Position numbers and translations under genes: made by a program
Shown: piece after piece, positions 37,175 through 46,999 of the stretch
Layout of the letters: every line of letters begins with the position of its first letter
Numbering within the stretch: position 1 is the first letter of the stretch
Assembly (NCBI GenBank): GCA_963824085.1
Contig: CAWGNT010000009.1
Coordinates: forward strand, 1 to 64,000
DNA length: 64,000 bases
Direction of reading: 5' to 3'
Origin: JARRNE01 sp963824085
Lineage (GTDB): Bacteria > Pseudomonadota > Gammaproteobacteria > Chromatiales > Chromatiaceae
Notes under the pieces: model-generated
Seen by the model: the letters and a program-made list of their open reading frames with translations, nothing else
Database searches by the model: none
What the model was told of the DNA's origin: nothing

Positions 37175-39121
37175 CCGGGTGGCCGCGGGTGATTGCGCAC
37201 CCGCGGCTCCCACAGATCCGGACGTGCCCAATTCGGGCATCCGGCTCCTCGGCCTAGCAGACGCTACGTGGCATAGATGCTGTGGACCACACGCACCGGC
37301 GGGAGGGGGTAGCGCGTGACTAGACGGGCGAAGGCCGCCCAGGACAGACGCGCCGCGTGGGAGCGACGGTTGAGCCATTTGCGCCACTGCCGCCGGACCT
37401 CATGGCGGAAGCGCGCCAAGGCGCGCCCGTTGCCGGTGATCCCGTAGTAGGCGTCGTGACCGCGCAGTTTACGGCTCAAAGTCTGCTGCTGGACCGCCAC
37501 CGGCAGGTGACGATGCTGGCGGCACCAGTCCCCTAGCTGCCGCACAGCGCGGCTGAAGCGGGTCCTGGCCGTCTTGCGTTGCACAACCCAACGCCCCTTC
37601 CTGGAGCGCCCCCAGTAGTGGGTGAAGCCGAGCAGGTCGAAGCTACGCCCGCGTTGTGAGCCGCTCGCTTCGCCTGTCCGTGACGGACGGCGAAAGTCCA
37701 CCAGTCGCGTCTTCTCGGGGTGGAGTGTCAACCCGAAGCGCGCGAAGCGTTTGGGCAGCACGTCCAGTACCCGCCGAGCATCGTCTTCCCGCTCGAAGGC
37801 CAGCAGCGCATCATCGGCGAAGCGCACCATCATGGCCCGCCCGCGCAGACGCGGCTTGACCTCGTGCTCGAACCATTGGTCGAGCACTCCGTGCAGGTAG
37901 ATATTCGACACCAGCGGACTGATCACTCCACCCTGCGGGCTGCCCCGCTCAGGATAGCTGATCACCCCCTCTTCCATGACCCCAGCCTGCATCCACTTGC
38001 CCAGCGCGCGACGGATCACACCGTCACGCACCCGTTGGTCGAGAAAGGCGTTGAGATGGCTTTTGTCCATGCTGTCGAAGAACGATCGGATGTCGAGATC
38101 GATCACCCAGCCCCCGCCAATGGCCATCAACCCCTGCCACAGCACTTCGAGCGCCTGGTGGGCACTGCGGCCCGGCCGAAAGCCGTAAGAGCAGTCCAGA
38201 AAGTCCTGCTCATAGACCGGCTCCAGCACCATGAGCACCGCCCGCTGGAGAATTTTGTCCTCCAGCGTCGGGATACCAATGGGGCGGGTCTTGTTCTTCG
38301 TCCCGTCCTTGGGAATGTGGACACGCCTGACCGGCGGTGCACGGTACAAACCGCTCTTGAACCGCTCGAGCAGATCGCTCAGGTTCTCCTGCAGCCGCTC
38401 CTCGTACGCCGCGGCGGTGACGCCGTCCACGCCGACCGCGCCATCCTTGCGCGTGCGCCGATACGCCTCTTCCATCCACGCCAAGTCGATGTGGTGCGCC
38501 AGCGTCAGCAGTACCCTCTGCGGTGCCCTTCTCGCCAATTCCGCGATCTTCTGTTGTTTCGTTGAGATGAGCTCGCGTTCCAAGGCACGCGTCATCTTGC
38601 CCTCCAGAAGGTGTCTAGACCGATCGGCCGCTTCCCTCCCGCGGGTCCTCTGGGGCGAGTTCCCCGCGCTCAGCGGTACTATCAGCCGACTCCGATTGCT
38701 CACCCACCGTCGCGCCGCGCTTCGTTGCCTTCGCTTGGCGGTACCTTGCCTCGGGTCCTCTTTGCTTCCGCCGGCCGGACCCGGCTCCGACGGACCGGGG
38801 CAGCTTCTCCCGCGGCGCCCGCACCGCGTCTCGGTCAAGGAATGAGTGAGCCCTCCCAGGTTCCTGGGCGACCCTTGCGACCATGCCCTGCTCTTCGACC
38901 CCGGCGGAGTGTTCGCATCAGGCCCTTTCGATGCGCCCACTGTAGCCTTCCGCCTTTTACACAACGTCGGCTCCGCAACGGTTCTTTCGAGGCTCTATCA
39001 CACGGCCTAGCCGCCTCCTGTGTACGCTTCGCAGGCGGGGTCACCCCCGCACCACGCAACACTCGGTTCCGGTGGATGGCCAATCCTTTCCGGGTCAGGA
39101 CTTTCACCTGCCGGGTCGCAC
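37175..39121 (-). mobile_element. Group II intron
   Basis: The 5' end is recognised as GTGCGACCCGGCAGGTGA on the minus strand (first G at 39121), the standard GUGCG start. At the other end a domain V hairpin (GAGCCGGATGCCC, ATTG, GGGCACGTCCGGATC, about 37212-37250) is followed by a domain VI hairpin (GCCGCGGGTG/CACCCGCGGC) with an unpaired A. The 3' end is placed at about 37175, give or take ten bases. The maturase is encoded in the domain IV region. The flanks do not match: the 3' side is an IS1595 gene and the 5' side is other sequence. Confidence 0.8.
37264..38595 (-). CDS. ltrA: Group II intron reverse transcriptase/maturase
   Basis: 443 residues from the ATG at 38595, chosen because CTGGAGGGCAAG precedes it; the upstream extension of the open frame is intron RNA. 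Reverse transcriptase blocks are present: GVDGVT, IPKDGTKNKTRPIGIPTLED, CSYGFRPGRSAHQAL, DLDIRSFFDSMD, SPQGGVISPLVSNIYLH and the catalytic FADD (259-262). The C-terminal part has the maturase (X) domain with FDLLGFTHYW and a GIIM-like end, and no HNH endonuclease is visible. It should splice and copy the intron. Confidence 0.85.
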   Translation of the reverse strand: MTRALERELISTKQQKIAELARRAPQRVLLTLAHHIDLAWMEEAYRRTRKDGAVGVDGVTAAAYEERLQENLSDLLERFKSGLYRAPPVRRVHIPKDGTKNKTRPIGIPTLEDKILQRAVLMVLEPVYEQDFLDCSYGFRPGRSAHQALEVLWQGLMAIGGGWVIDLDIRSFFDSMDKSHLNAFLDQRVRDGVIRRALGKWMQAGVMEEGVISYPERGSPQGGVISPLVSNIYLHGVLDQWFEHEVKPRLRGRAMMVRFADDALLAFEREDDARRVLDVLPKRFARFGLTLHPEKTRLVDFRRPSRTGEASGSQRGRSFDLLGFTHYWGRSRKGRWVVQRKTARTRFSRAVRQLGDWCRQHRHLPVAVQQQTLSRKLRGHDAYYGITGNGRALARFRHEVRRQWRKWLNRRSHAARLSWAAFARLVTRYPLPPVRVVHSIYAT

Positions 39122-39191
39122 TAAGAGGTTTCTGCTTGCTTACGTCATGTCTGCATGCTTCCCCCTCTTCCAGGCTTTGCCTGGCGCAAGT

Positions 39192-39214
39192 AAAAAAAAG
39201 CCCGCACGACGGGC
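39192..39214 (-). terminator. Intrinsic terminator upstream of the intron
   Basis: Minus strand GCCCG-TCGTG-CGGGC followed by eight T. It points towards the intron, whose 5' end lies 71 bases downstream. The distance is longer than the direct terminator junction used by class C introns. Confidence 0.6.
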
Positions 39215-40215
39215 TCGCCGCGCGCTGTGACTCCTTCGTGGTCGAGACCGACGTGCACTATCCGACCGACTGCAATCTGCTTTTCGATGCGGTGCGCAAG
39301 GTCATCGAGGGCTGTGCCGAGCTGTGTGAGGCCGAGGGCCTGAGCGAGTGGCGCCAAAGCGCCTACAACATCCGCCAGCTCAAGCGGGCCTATCGGCGCG
39401 TGCAGCAGCTCAAGCGCTCCACCGCCAAAGACCCCGACAAGCGGACCGCGCGCCAAGGGGAGATTGAGCAAGCCCATCGCGACTACCTGGCGCTCGCCGA
39501 GCGCTTCCTGGAACGTGCCCGCGACACCCGCGCGTGGCTCTGCGGCATCCACCGCCTGCCCGCGGCCCTGCTGGGCGAGCTCGATGGCTACCTCGCCCAC
39601 GCCGAGCGCCAGAGCGATCAGATCCGCCGGCGCGTCTTGGAGGGCGAGCACATCCCGCATGCCGAGAAGGTCTTCTCCATCTTCGAGCCCCACACCGAGT
39701 GGATCAGCAAAGGCAAGGCCGGGGTGCCCGTCGAGCTCGGGCTGCGCGTGGCCGTGGTCGAAGACCAGCACGGCTTTATCCTGCACCATCAGGTGATGGA
39801 GCGCGTCACCGACGATCAGATCGCCGTCCCCCTGGTCGAAGAGACCTGTGCGCGCTTCCCCGAGACCCAGAGCGCCAGCATGGACAAAGGCTTTCACAGC
39901 CCCGCCAATCAGCGGGGACTGGCCGCGGTCGTTCCCTTGCCGGTGGTGCCCAAGAAGGGCAAGTGCTCCGCGGCGCAGGCCGCGCGCGAGGGGGAGCCCG
40001 AGTTCATCCGCCTGCGCCGGCGCCACAGCGGCGTGGAGTCCGCCATCAACGCCCTGGAGGTGCACGGGTTGGACCTCTGTCGGGATCATGGGATCGCGGG
40101 CTTCAAGCGCTACGTGGCGCTCGCCGTGGTGGCGCGCAACATCCAGCGCCTGGGCGCCATCCTGCAGGCGCGCGAGCGCGAGCAGGAGCGACGGCGCCGG
40201 AAACGGGCAGCCTGA
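39214..40215 (+). pseudogene. ISNCY-type transposase, 5'-truncated
   Basis: The frame is clear from FVVETDVHYPTDCNLLFD (first catalytic Asp region) through EHIPHAEKVFSIFEPHTEW, MDKGFHSPANQRGL and RLRRRHSGVESAINALEVHG to the stop at 40215. It matches transposases of the ISNCY/IS1202 kind. The first about 100 residues are missing and replaced by sequence next to the group II intron, so no active enzyme is expected. The reverse strand shows a long shadow frame here. Confidence 0.7.
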
Positions 40216-40419
40216 CCCCACTGATGGGACACGCCGATGCCGCTCCAAGGGAGTGGTCTGTCCGCGCCACGGCGAAGATGCGATCCATTCTCATTAACGG
40301 CGCTCGCCTTGGCCATTTCTTCCGCCCTTGGCGTCATTGAATGAACAATCCGTCCCGCCAGCAATTAGCGGGCGCTGGTGTTCGCGAATAAAACCGCGTT
40401 TCCGTTCGGGCACTAAGTA

Positions 40420-40493
40420 GGAACGGGGATCGCGATTCTAGTATAATTAGTGAGCCCAACTCGCTGATTAAACAAGAAAAGGATCCCCGTTCC
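40420..40493 (+). promoter_or_regulatory. Promoter inside an inverted repeat, before the IS4-type transposase
   Basis: A perfect 12-base inverted repeat, GGAACGGGGATC (40420-40431) and GATCCCCGTTCC (40482-40493), ends directly at the ATG (40494). A consensus -10 TATAAT (40442-40447) lies between the arms, so the native transcript starts near 40454 without the left arm, while a read-through transcript contains both arms and would fold over the AAGGA ribosome-binding site. IS10 and IS50 use this layout to stay silent when transcribed from outside. Confidence 0.65.
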
Positions 40494-41831
40494 ATGTTCA
40501 TCCTACGCGATCTGCTCCCGCCGCTGCAAACCGCTTTCTCGCCCACGCCACTGGGACGCGAGCGCGCGCAATGGTTCCTCTCTACCTTGCTGGCGGTCAT
40601 CGTACCGTTCACCTCGTCGATGACCTCGAATCTGCTGCGCACCCTCACGACCTTGTTCGGGCTGTCGCTCAGTCAACGACGGTTCTATACCTTCATGGCC
40701 TCGCCGACCCTGCCCTGGGAGCGGTTGTGGCGGGTGCTCTGGGATTTGATTCCGGCGCCCCTCAGCGATGGGCGTTTGGTGCTGGCGCTCGATGATTTCA
40801 TCAATCCCAAGGTGGGGCGCAAGATCTTCGGGTGCGAAGCGATTTTTGATCATGCCGCCAAGTCGAACCAGTCGCGCTATCCCTGGGCGCAGAATGTGGT
40901 CGCGCTGGGGTTGCTCAAACAGATCAAGGGCCGTTGGGCCTGCCTGCCCTTGGCGTTTCGGTTTTACCTGCCGAAGAAGGCGATTGAGGCGAAAACGCTG
41001 AACGTCAAGAAGGGCGCCAGGGTGGAGCCGTTTCAGACCAAACTGGCGCAGGCGGGCGCCATGATCATCGCCATTGCCTCCCACTTTGCCGGCGTACCGG
41101 TGCTGGTCGTGAGCGACAGTTGGTTTGGCAACAACGGCTTGTTCCAGCCGGTGCGCGAGGCGCTTGGCTTGCAGTTTCATCTGCTCTCGCGACTGCGGGT
41201 CACCTCCATGCTCTATGACCTGCCCCCGCAGCGCACACCCAAGCAACGCGGCGCCAAGCGCAAATACGGACAGAAGCTGGGTTCGGTGGCAACACTGGCG
41301 GCCCAATTTCGCGATCGAGCCCAGCGCCATCGCGTTTATCTCTACGGAAAATCGCGCGAGGTCCTGGCTTATCAGCAGGTCTTTATGCTCAAGACCTTGA
41401 AGTGCCCGGTGCGCGTCGTCTGGGTCTATCGAAAGACCCAATGGGTGGCCTTGTTCACAACCGATCTGCGCCTCTCGCTCGCACAGATCGTCTCCCTGTA
41501 TGGCGCGCGCTGGAAAATCGAATCCGGATTTAAGGAGCTCAAACAGGAGATCGGCAGTCAAAAGAGCCAGACTCGCAACGCCTATGCCGTCACCAACCAC
41601 CTGCAGCTTTGTATGATGGCGGTGAGCCTCACTTGGATCTACGCCGCGCGCTTGCGCCCGAATCCGCAACGCCGGCACAAAGTGAAGGGGCGCACCAGCT
41701 TCGCCTTTTCCGACGTCCGCCGCATCATCGCCGAGGCGGCGCTGAGTGAGGATTTTGACCACGTCTGCCCCAAACCGACCAGTCCCCCCCAGAAATCTTT
41801 AGTCGACGCACTGTTGCGCATGGTGGCGTGA
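40494..41831 (+). CDS. IS4-type transposase
   Basis: 445 residues with a DDE core of IS4/IS701 type: LALDDFINPK, VVSDSWFGNNG and the Y-R-E-K signature YGARWKIESGFKELK. It is full length, with no frameshift. The right end of the element falls near 41862, where the recD2 remnant begins; I could not identify matching terminal inverted repeats, so the exact element borders are open. It probably remains active. Confidence 0.8.
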   Translation: MFILRDLLPPLQTAFSPTPLGRERAQWFLSTLLAVIVPFTSSMTSNLLRTLTTLFGLSLSQRRFYTFMASPTLPWERLWRVLWDLIPAPLSDGRLVLALDDFINPKVGRKIFGCEAIFDHAAKSNQSRYPWAQNVVALGLLKQIKGRWACLPLAFRFYLPKKAIEAKTLNVKKGARVEPFQTKLAQAGAMIIAIASHFAGVPVLVVSDSWFGNNGLFQPVREALGLQFHLLSRLRVTSMLYDLPPQRTPKQRGAKRKYGQKLGSVATLAAQFRDRAQRHRVYLYGKSREVLAYQQVFMLKTLKCPVRVVWVYRKTQWVALFTTDLRLSLAQIVSLYGARWKIESGFKELKQEIGSQKSQTRNAYAVTNHLQLCMMAVSLTWIYAARLRPNPQRRHKVKGRTSFAFSDVRRIIAEAALSEDFDHVCPKPTSPPQKSLVDALLRMVA

Positions 41832-41864
41832 TGGATCTATGCGCAATTTCGGGGAAACGTCACG

Positions 41865-42145
41865 CACCATGATCTCCCGCACGACTTTCTGTTCGGCCAA
41901 GGCGCTGGTCACCCGTTCCTTGCGCTTGGGTCCGATGCCCTCCAGCTCCAGCAGACGGTCGGGCTCCCGCTCGATGACGTCGAAGACCTCCTCACCGAAG
42001 GCACGGACCAGCTTGCGGGCGAAGTGCGGGCCAATGCCCTTGACCATCCCCGAGCCCAGGTACTTCTCGATGCCTTCGAGCGTGGTGGGCGGGACGACCC
42101 GCAGGTCCCGGCTCTTGAACTGAAGCCCGTGCTGGCGGTCGTTGT
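41865..42145 (-). pseudogene. recD2: RecD2-like helicase, N-terminal region fragment
   Basis: About 94 codons reading NDRQHGLQFKSRDLRVVPPT, GIEKYLGSGMVKGIGPHFA, DRLLELEGIGPKRKER and EQKVVREIMV, the helix-hairpin-helix part of RecD2/RecD-like helicases. The left side is cut by the IS4-type element (homology stops at EIMV) and the right side by the IS starting at 42146. The helicase motor is gone. Confidence 0.75.
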
Positions 42146-44264
42146 CTAGCCTCGATTTCCACGGTCATGGGTTGAGGTAACATCGTTTTCTGCCGCGTCG
42201 CCGGAGCTTCGGCGGGCTGGTGGCGCAACTTGTTGATGTGATTATGATATTTCTTGTGATTCGTGCACTGTAATGAACCAAGGAGTGTTTTGAATCTACC
42301 TCGTGAACGCGATTCTGTTACCAGGACACAGTACTGATAGCGGTGCTCTTTGTGGCGCCTTCCGATCGTTATTTAGGATCGAGATGCAGGAATAGCTGCA
42401 AGGTATTGAAGTTTCTGCGTGATGAGGTATGGTTAAGATGTGGTTACCAGTCATGGTAAAGAGCTAACAGATTGTTCGCGTGAGGCGCGCTTTTTCCGCG
42501 AGCCGACCAACCCCCTGCATCGCCAGTACGAAGCCCTTCGGGCCTATTTCGTCGAAGGCCTTCCGTCGGCCGAAGCAGCGCGCCGCTTCGGCTACACCCC
42601 CGGGGCGTTCCGGGTGCTGTGTCACCAGTTGCGCCATACCGAAAACCTCCAAGAGCGGTTTTTCCGCGACGTTCGCCATGGCCCGCAGGCGGCACCGGCA
42701 CGTGATCCAGTGCGGGATTTGGTCGTGGCTCTGCGCAAGAACAATCTCTCTGTCTACGATATCCAGGCGGAGCTTGCCACGCAGGGAAATACCATCAGCA
42801 TCAACGCCCTGTCGGTGCTGTTGCGCGAGGAGGGCTTTGCCCGCCTGCCGCGGCGCCGCGATGAGGAGCGCCCGGCGCGCATCAAACCCGAGCGGGCCGA
42901 GGTGGCCGATGTGCGCCAGCTCGATCTGGCACCACGCTCTTTTCGCACGCCGGTGGCAGGGCTGTTTCTGTTCGTGCCCCTGATGCGCCACCTGGACTTG
43001 ACGCGTGTCGCCGAACAGGCGCAGCTGCCTGGCTCCAAGATGGTTCCCGCCCAGCAGGCCTTGCGCAGTCTGCTCGCCCTGAAGCTCATCGGCAAGGAAC
43101 GCAAGAGCCATGTCATGAACCTGGTCTTCGATGAAGGGCTGGCCCTGTTTGCCGGACTCAATGTGATGCCCAAACGCTCCTATCTTGCCGCCTACAGCTC
43201 CAGCATCGGGGAGCAAGGCGTGCGACGCTTCATGGAGGTCTGGTTCCAGCATGCCCAATGCTTGGGCCTATCGCGCAGCGGCTCGCTGGATCTCGATTTC
43301 CATTCGGTGCCGGCCAACTCCGAGAAGGAGCCGCTGCAAAAGCACTACATCTCGCGCCGCAGCCGCAGCCAGAAAGGTGTCTTGGTGTTCCTGGCCCGCG
43401 ATGCCGAGCAACGGGTGATGTGTTATTCCAATGCCCATGTGCCCAAGTCCGAACAAGCCGATGAGATCTTGCGCTTTGTCGAGTTCTGGAAACAGCAGAC
43501 CGGGCAGCCTCCCCGGGAGCTGGTGTTTGATTCGCAGCTCACCACCTATGCGAATCTGCGCCGACTCGAGGAACAGGATATCCGCTTTCTCACGCTGCGT
43601 CGGCGCACCCGCAAGCTGTTGGCCGAACTCTACGCGCGCCCTGCTTCCGCCTGGCGGCGGATCACGCTGCGCAGCCTGACTCGCCGCTATCGAGCCCCGC
43701 GCGTGTTCGATGAGCGCATCGCCCTCAGAGGCTATGGCGACAAACCCATTCGTCAGCTCTCCATTCTGGACCTTGGCCACGAAGAGCCCACCATCCTGCT
43801 CACCAACGACCTGAACGCCACCCCATCGAATTTGATCACACGCTATGCTCAACGCATGCTCATCGAGAACGGCATCGCCGAGGCCATCCATTTCTTCCAT
43901 ATCGATGCCCTCTCATCCATGGTCGGTCTCAAGGTCGACTTCGACCTTCAGCTCACCCTGATGGCGAGCTCCTTGTACCGCCTCTTTGCCCAGCATCTGC
44001 CCGAGAACTACCGCCGAGCCACGGCGAAAGTGCTGTTCGACAACCTGCTCGATGTCAGCGGGAGGGTTGACATCGAGGAGCGAAGCATCGTCGTGACCCT
44101 CGACAAGCGCGCCCACAATCCCTACCTGGTCGACTGTGGGCTTGCTGACCAACCCACGCCGATGCCGTGGCTGCAAGACAAAGAACTGATAATCACCTTC
44201 GCATAACCCGATCATTTTCCACCCGAAATGTTAGCTCAACTTTTTACGTGGAAATCGAGGCTAG
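42146..44264 (+). mobile_element. Insertion sequence with 18-bp perfect terminal repeats
   Basis: The left end CTAGCCTCGATTTCCACG (42146-42163) is repeated inverted at 44247-44264. The similarity continues inward, after a seven-base gap, as GTTGAG-TAACAT on both sides, giving about 36-base imperfect repeats. The element is 2119 bases and contains one transposase gene plus about 280 non-coding bases on the left, which hold its promoter. The flanking bases (TTGT on the left, GTGC on the right) do not form a clear target duplication. Confidence 0.8.
42440..44206 (+). CDS. IS transposase (IS1634-like)
   Basis: 588 residues from a GTG at 42440. An N-terminal HTH region (GLPSAEAARRFGYTPGAFRV, SVYDIQAELATQGNTISI) precedes a DDE-type core (LDLDFHSVP, ELVFDSQLTTYANL, TRYAQRMLIENGIAEAI). 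The size and layout resemble the long IS4/IS1634-type transposases; the family assignment is tentative. It is the only gene in the element and is uninterrupted. Confidence 0.7.
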   Translation: MVTSHGKELTDCSREARFFREPTNPLHRQYEALRAYFVEGLPSAEAARRFGYTPGAFRVLCHQLRHTENLQERFFRDVRHGPQAAPARDPVRDLVVALRKNNLSVYDIQAELATQGNTISINALSVLLREEGFARLPRRRDEERPARIKPERAEVADVRQLDLAPRSFRTPVAGLFLFVPLMRHLDLTRVAEQAQLPGSKMVPAQQALRSLLALKLIGKERKSHVMNLVFDEGLALFAGLNVMPKRSYLAAYSSSIGEQGVRRFMEVWFQHAQCLGLSRSGSLDLDFHSVPANSEKEPLQKHYISRRSRSQKGVLVFLARDAEQRVMCYSNAHVPKSEQADEILRFVEFWKQQTGQPPRELVFDSQLTTYANLRRLEEQDIRFLTLRRRTRKLLAELYARPASAWRRITLRSLTRRYRAPRVFDERIALRGYGDKPIRQLSILDLGHEEPTILLTNDLNATPSNLITRYAQRMLIENGIAEAIHFFHIDALSSMVGLKVDFDLQLTLMASSLYRLFAQHLPENYRRATAKVLFDNLLDVSGRVDIEERSIVVTLDKRAHNPYLVDCGLADQPTPMPWLQDKELIITFA

Positions 44265-44432
44265 GTGCATCATGCGCAAGGTATCGCGTATCCGGTAGCG
44301 GTAGTGCCAGGCCTTGGCGCCGCTTGGGTAGACACGGACCAGAAACCCCCGGTTGGCGATATCGCAGACGTCGTATCGGTAATCGCTGGGCTTCAGTGCC
44401 GCAACGGATTGGTCAGTGAGTTCGGTCCTCAT
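44265..44432 (-). pseudogene. Phage-type integrase, N-terminal fragment
   Basis: 56 codons: MRTELTDQSVAALKPSDYRY ... FLVRVYPSGAKAWHYRYRI, the arm-binding N-terminal domain of DUF4102-type tyrosine integrases. It is cut by the right end of the IS at 44264; catalytic R-H-R-Y residues are absent. Such integrases sit at the edge of genomic islands, but no tRNA gene or attachment site was found in the next 200 bases. Confidence 0.75.
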
Positions 44433-44780
44433 TGCTTATAGCTCCAGCCTATGGTCAGCTATGACTGTGATAGAGGATAACTCAGAATGGTACAGCTTGT
44501 CGGGGAGTGGCGGCCGGTTGTCGCGGGCATTGTTCGTTCACGGTTTCCTGAAGTTCGCCTACACTGGTACAGCCCTAGAAACCGTGACGGTAGCTCGGAG
44601 GTTAGGGTGGGGCGAAGGTCTGCAGACGACCCCTATGTAAAGTTGCCATCTATGTAAAGCATGGCACGGCTGTCCTCGCAAGCCTTTGTGTTTGCTGGTC
44701 TTGCCGGGAACGGGCGGCGAGCGAACTTTACATAGTTGTGCGGTTTACTGAAGAGGCGTCAGTCACTTCAGGAGACCGCG

Positions 44781-46034
44781 ATGAGTTCTGCACGCCGACT
44801 TCCCGACCGACCGATCCGCCAGCTGCGCCGTAGCCCGCTGGCACCTTACGTGGACGGCTTCGCGCGCTACCTCGAGGAGCGCGAGTACGCATCGCAAACC
44901 ACTGCGACCTATCTCGGATGCCTGGCCCACTTCGGGCGCTGGATGGAGCGACGCCAACTCCCGGTCGAGGCCCTCGATGAAGACCAGATCGCGGCGTTTC
45001 TCGACGGCCATCTACCGCAGTGCGATTGTGTCGCACCGGTCGTTCGCACGCGCGAGGACCTCAGCGCCGCCCTCGGGCATCTCTTGGTCGTTCTGCGCGC
45101 CGAGGCAGCGACCCCAGAGCGGATCGTGCCGACCACGCCGGTGGATGAGGAGCTGCGTCGCTACGACGAGCGCATGAATCATGTGCAGGGACTCGCCCCC
45201 AAGACGCGCACCCTCTACCTGCGCACGGTCCGTCGTCTGCTCGTCGAACACTTCGGCGATCGGGCAATCAACTTTGACGCCATCACGCCCGAGCGTGTGC
45301 GTCGATTCGTCGCTGCCCAGAGCGAGCTCTACAGTACTCCTGGGAGCGCCGCCACGCTGATCTCGGCGTTGCGCGGGTACTTTCGTTTCCGTGCCACCTG
45401 TGGCGATCGGGTGCATGCGCTGCTCGGGGTGCTGCCCTATCCGGCCAACTGGCAGTTGGCCTCGCTGCCGAAGGGCCTGAACGATGCTGAAGTCCAGCAA
45501 CTGGTGGATTCGCTTGGTTGGGAGGGCCCGTCGGCGCGGCGCGCCGATGCCATGGTGCGCTGTGCTCTGGATCTGGGCTTGCGCAGCGGGGAGATCGCCA
45601 CGCTTGGCCTCGATGATATCGACTGGCAGGCCGGCACGATCACCTTGCGCCGGACCAAGAGTCGTCGCGCAGACACCTTGCCATTGCCGCCGACCACGGG
45701 ACGAGCCATTGTCGATTATCTCCTGCACGAACGCCCGCCGAGCGCCAGTCGGGCGGTTTTCGTTCGCCGCATCGCGCCTTGCGACCGTCCGCTCCGCGCC
45801 GACTGCGTGCGCAAGAGCATTCGCCAAGCCTACGCCCGCGCCGGTTTGCCCTACACCCGCGCGCACCTGCTGCGCCACACCATGGCCAGTCGCCTGCTGG
45901 CAAGTGGCAGCTCGCTCAAGGAGGTGGCCGATGTCCTGCGCCATCGTTCGCTCAATACCACGCTGATCTACGCCAAGCTCGACAGCCGGAATCTGACCGC
46001 GGTCGCTTTGCCCTGGCCAGGAGGTGCGGCATGA
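44781..46034 (+). CDS. ritA: RIT tyrosine recombinase, first gene
   Basis: 417 residues from the ATG at 44781, which has CAGGAGACCGCG before it; the open frame starts earlier (44736) inside the terminal-repeat region. There is an N-terminal SAM-like core-binding domain (YLEEREYASQTTATYLGCLA), then the catalytic domain with LRSGEIATL (first Arg), HLLRHTMASRLL (H-x2-R), HRSLNTTLIYAKLD (His and the nucleophile Tyr). It overlaps the next gene by four bases (ATGA). Confidence 0.85.
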   Translation: MSSARRLPDRPIRQLRRSPLAPYVDGFARYLEEREYASQTTATYLGCLAHFGRWMERRQLPVEALDEDQIAAFLDGHLPQCDCVAPVVRTREDLSAALGHLLVVLRAEAATPERIVPTTPVDEELRRYDERMNHVQGLAPKTRTLYLRTVRRLLVEHFGDRAINFDAITPERVRRFVAAQSELYSTPGSAATLISALRGYFRFRATCGDRVHALLGVLPYPANWQLASLPKGLNDAEVQQLVDSLGWEGPSARRADAMVRCALDLGLRSGEIATLGLDDIDWQAGTITLRRTKSRRADTLPLPPTTGRAIVDYLLHERPPSASRAVFVRRIAPCDRPLRADCVRKSIRQAYARAGLPYTRAHLLRHTMASRLLASGSSLKEVADVLRHRSLNTTLIYAKLDSRNLTAVALPWPGGAA

Positions 46035-46999
46035 AGAGCGCGAGCGCCATGCAAACGTACGTCGCGGATTTCCTGGCCGAACGTCGTCGGCTCGGGTTCG
46101 CCTTGCGTTCGATGGGGTCTGCCCTGGGGAACTTTGCCCGCTACATCGACGATCTGGAAACATCTGGGCCGCTCACCGTCGAGGTCATGAGCGCGTGGGC
46201 GCGCGACCCGAACAATGGCAGCGATAATCCGCTGACGTGGGCGCGGCGACTGAAGATCCTGCGCTCCTTTGCGCGATGGATGCAGCAGTTCGAGCCGGAT
46301 ACCGAGGTGCCAGACGACAGCGTCTTCGGTAGCGTCGATCGGCGGCTGACGCCCCACATCTACACCGAGCAAGAGATCACCGACCTCCTGCTCGCCGCAG
46401 GCCGTCTGCAGCCGCCATTGCGCGGCGCCACCTACGAGACGCTGTTCGGCTTGCTGGCAGCAACCGGGCTGCGTGTCTCCGAGGCTCTGCATCTCCTTGA
46501 GGCGGATGTCGACTTGCGCTCCGCTCTGCTGACGGTCCGCCAGACCAAATTCGCCAAGTCCCGCCAGGTGCCGCTGCATGCGAGCACGGTGGAGGCGCTC
46601 ACCGCCTACCGTCGCCAGCGCGATCGGCAGATCGCCCGTAGCGAGGCGATGCCGTTTTTTGTCGCCACCCGCGGTCGGTGCCAGGGAGGCGCACTGAGCC
46701 TGCGCCATGTCGATCGGGTGTTCCGCTATCTCTGCGACCGATCGGGGTGGGTTAACCGCGGCGCCCATCACGCACCGCGCATTCACGACCTGAGACACAC
46801 CTTCGTCGTGCGCCGCATGCTGCTTTGGCAGGCGCAGGGGATCGATGTCGACCAGCAGATGTTGGCCCTGTCCACCTACGTCGGCCATGCGATGGTGACC
46901 AACACCTATTGGTACATCACGGCGGTGCCCGCGCTCATGGCGCCGGCCGCCGAGCGGTTCGAGCCGCTGCTGCCAAGCGCAGAGGCTAGCTATGTCTGA
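46031..46999 (+). CDS. ritB: RIT tyrosine recombinase, second gene
   Basis: 322 residues. Catalytic elements: TGLRVSEALHLLEADVD (first Arg), HDLRHTFVVRRML (H-x2-R) and GHAMVTNTYWYI (His and Tyr). Its start overlaps the previous stop by four bases and its end overlaps the next start by eight, so the three recombinases are translated together in fixed ratio. Confidence 0.85.
   Translation: MKSASAMQTYVADFLAERRRLGFALRSMGSALGNFARYIDDLETSGPLTVEVMSAWARDPNNGSDNPLTWARRLKILRSFARWMQQFEPDTEVPDDSVFGSVDRRLTPHIYTEQEITDLLLAAGRLQPPLRGATYETLFGLLAATGLRVSEALHLLEADVDLRSALLTVRQTKFAKSRQVPLHASTVEALTAYRRQRDRQIARSEAMPFFVATRGRCQGGALSLRHVDRVFRYLCDRSGWVNRGAHHAPRIHDLRHTFVVRRMLLWQAQGIDVDQQMLALSTYVGHAMVTNTYWYITAVPALMAPAAERFEPLLPSAEASYV

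Noticed and set aside
39145..40248. A 367-codon minus-strand frame and several long frames opposite the transposases (34736-35836, 40503-41762)
   Set aside because: All mirror clear DDE transposase genes and have no recognisable domain.
44416..44640. A 74-codon plus-strand frame between the integrase fragment and the RIT element
   Set aside because: No domain, runs into the RIT terminal repeat and has no ribosome-binding site.
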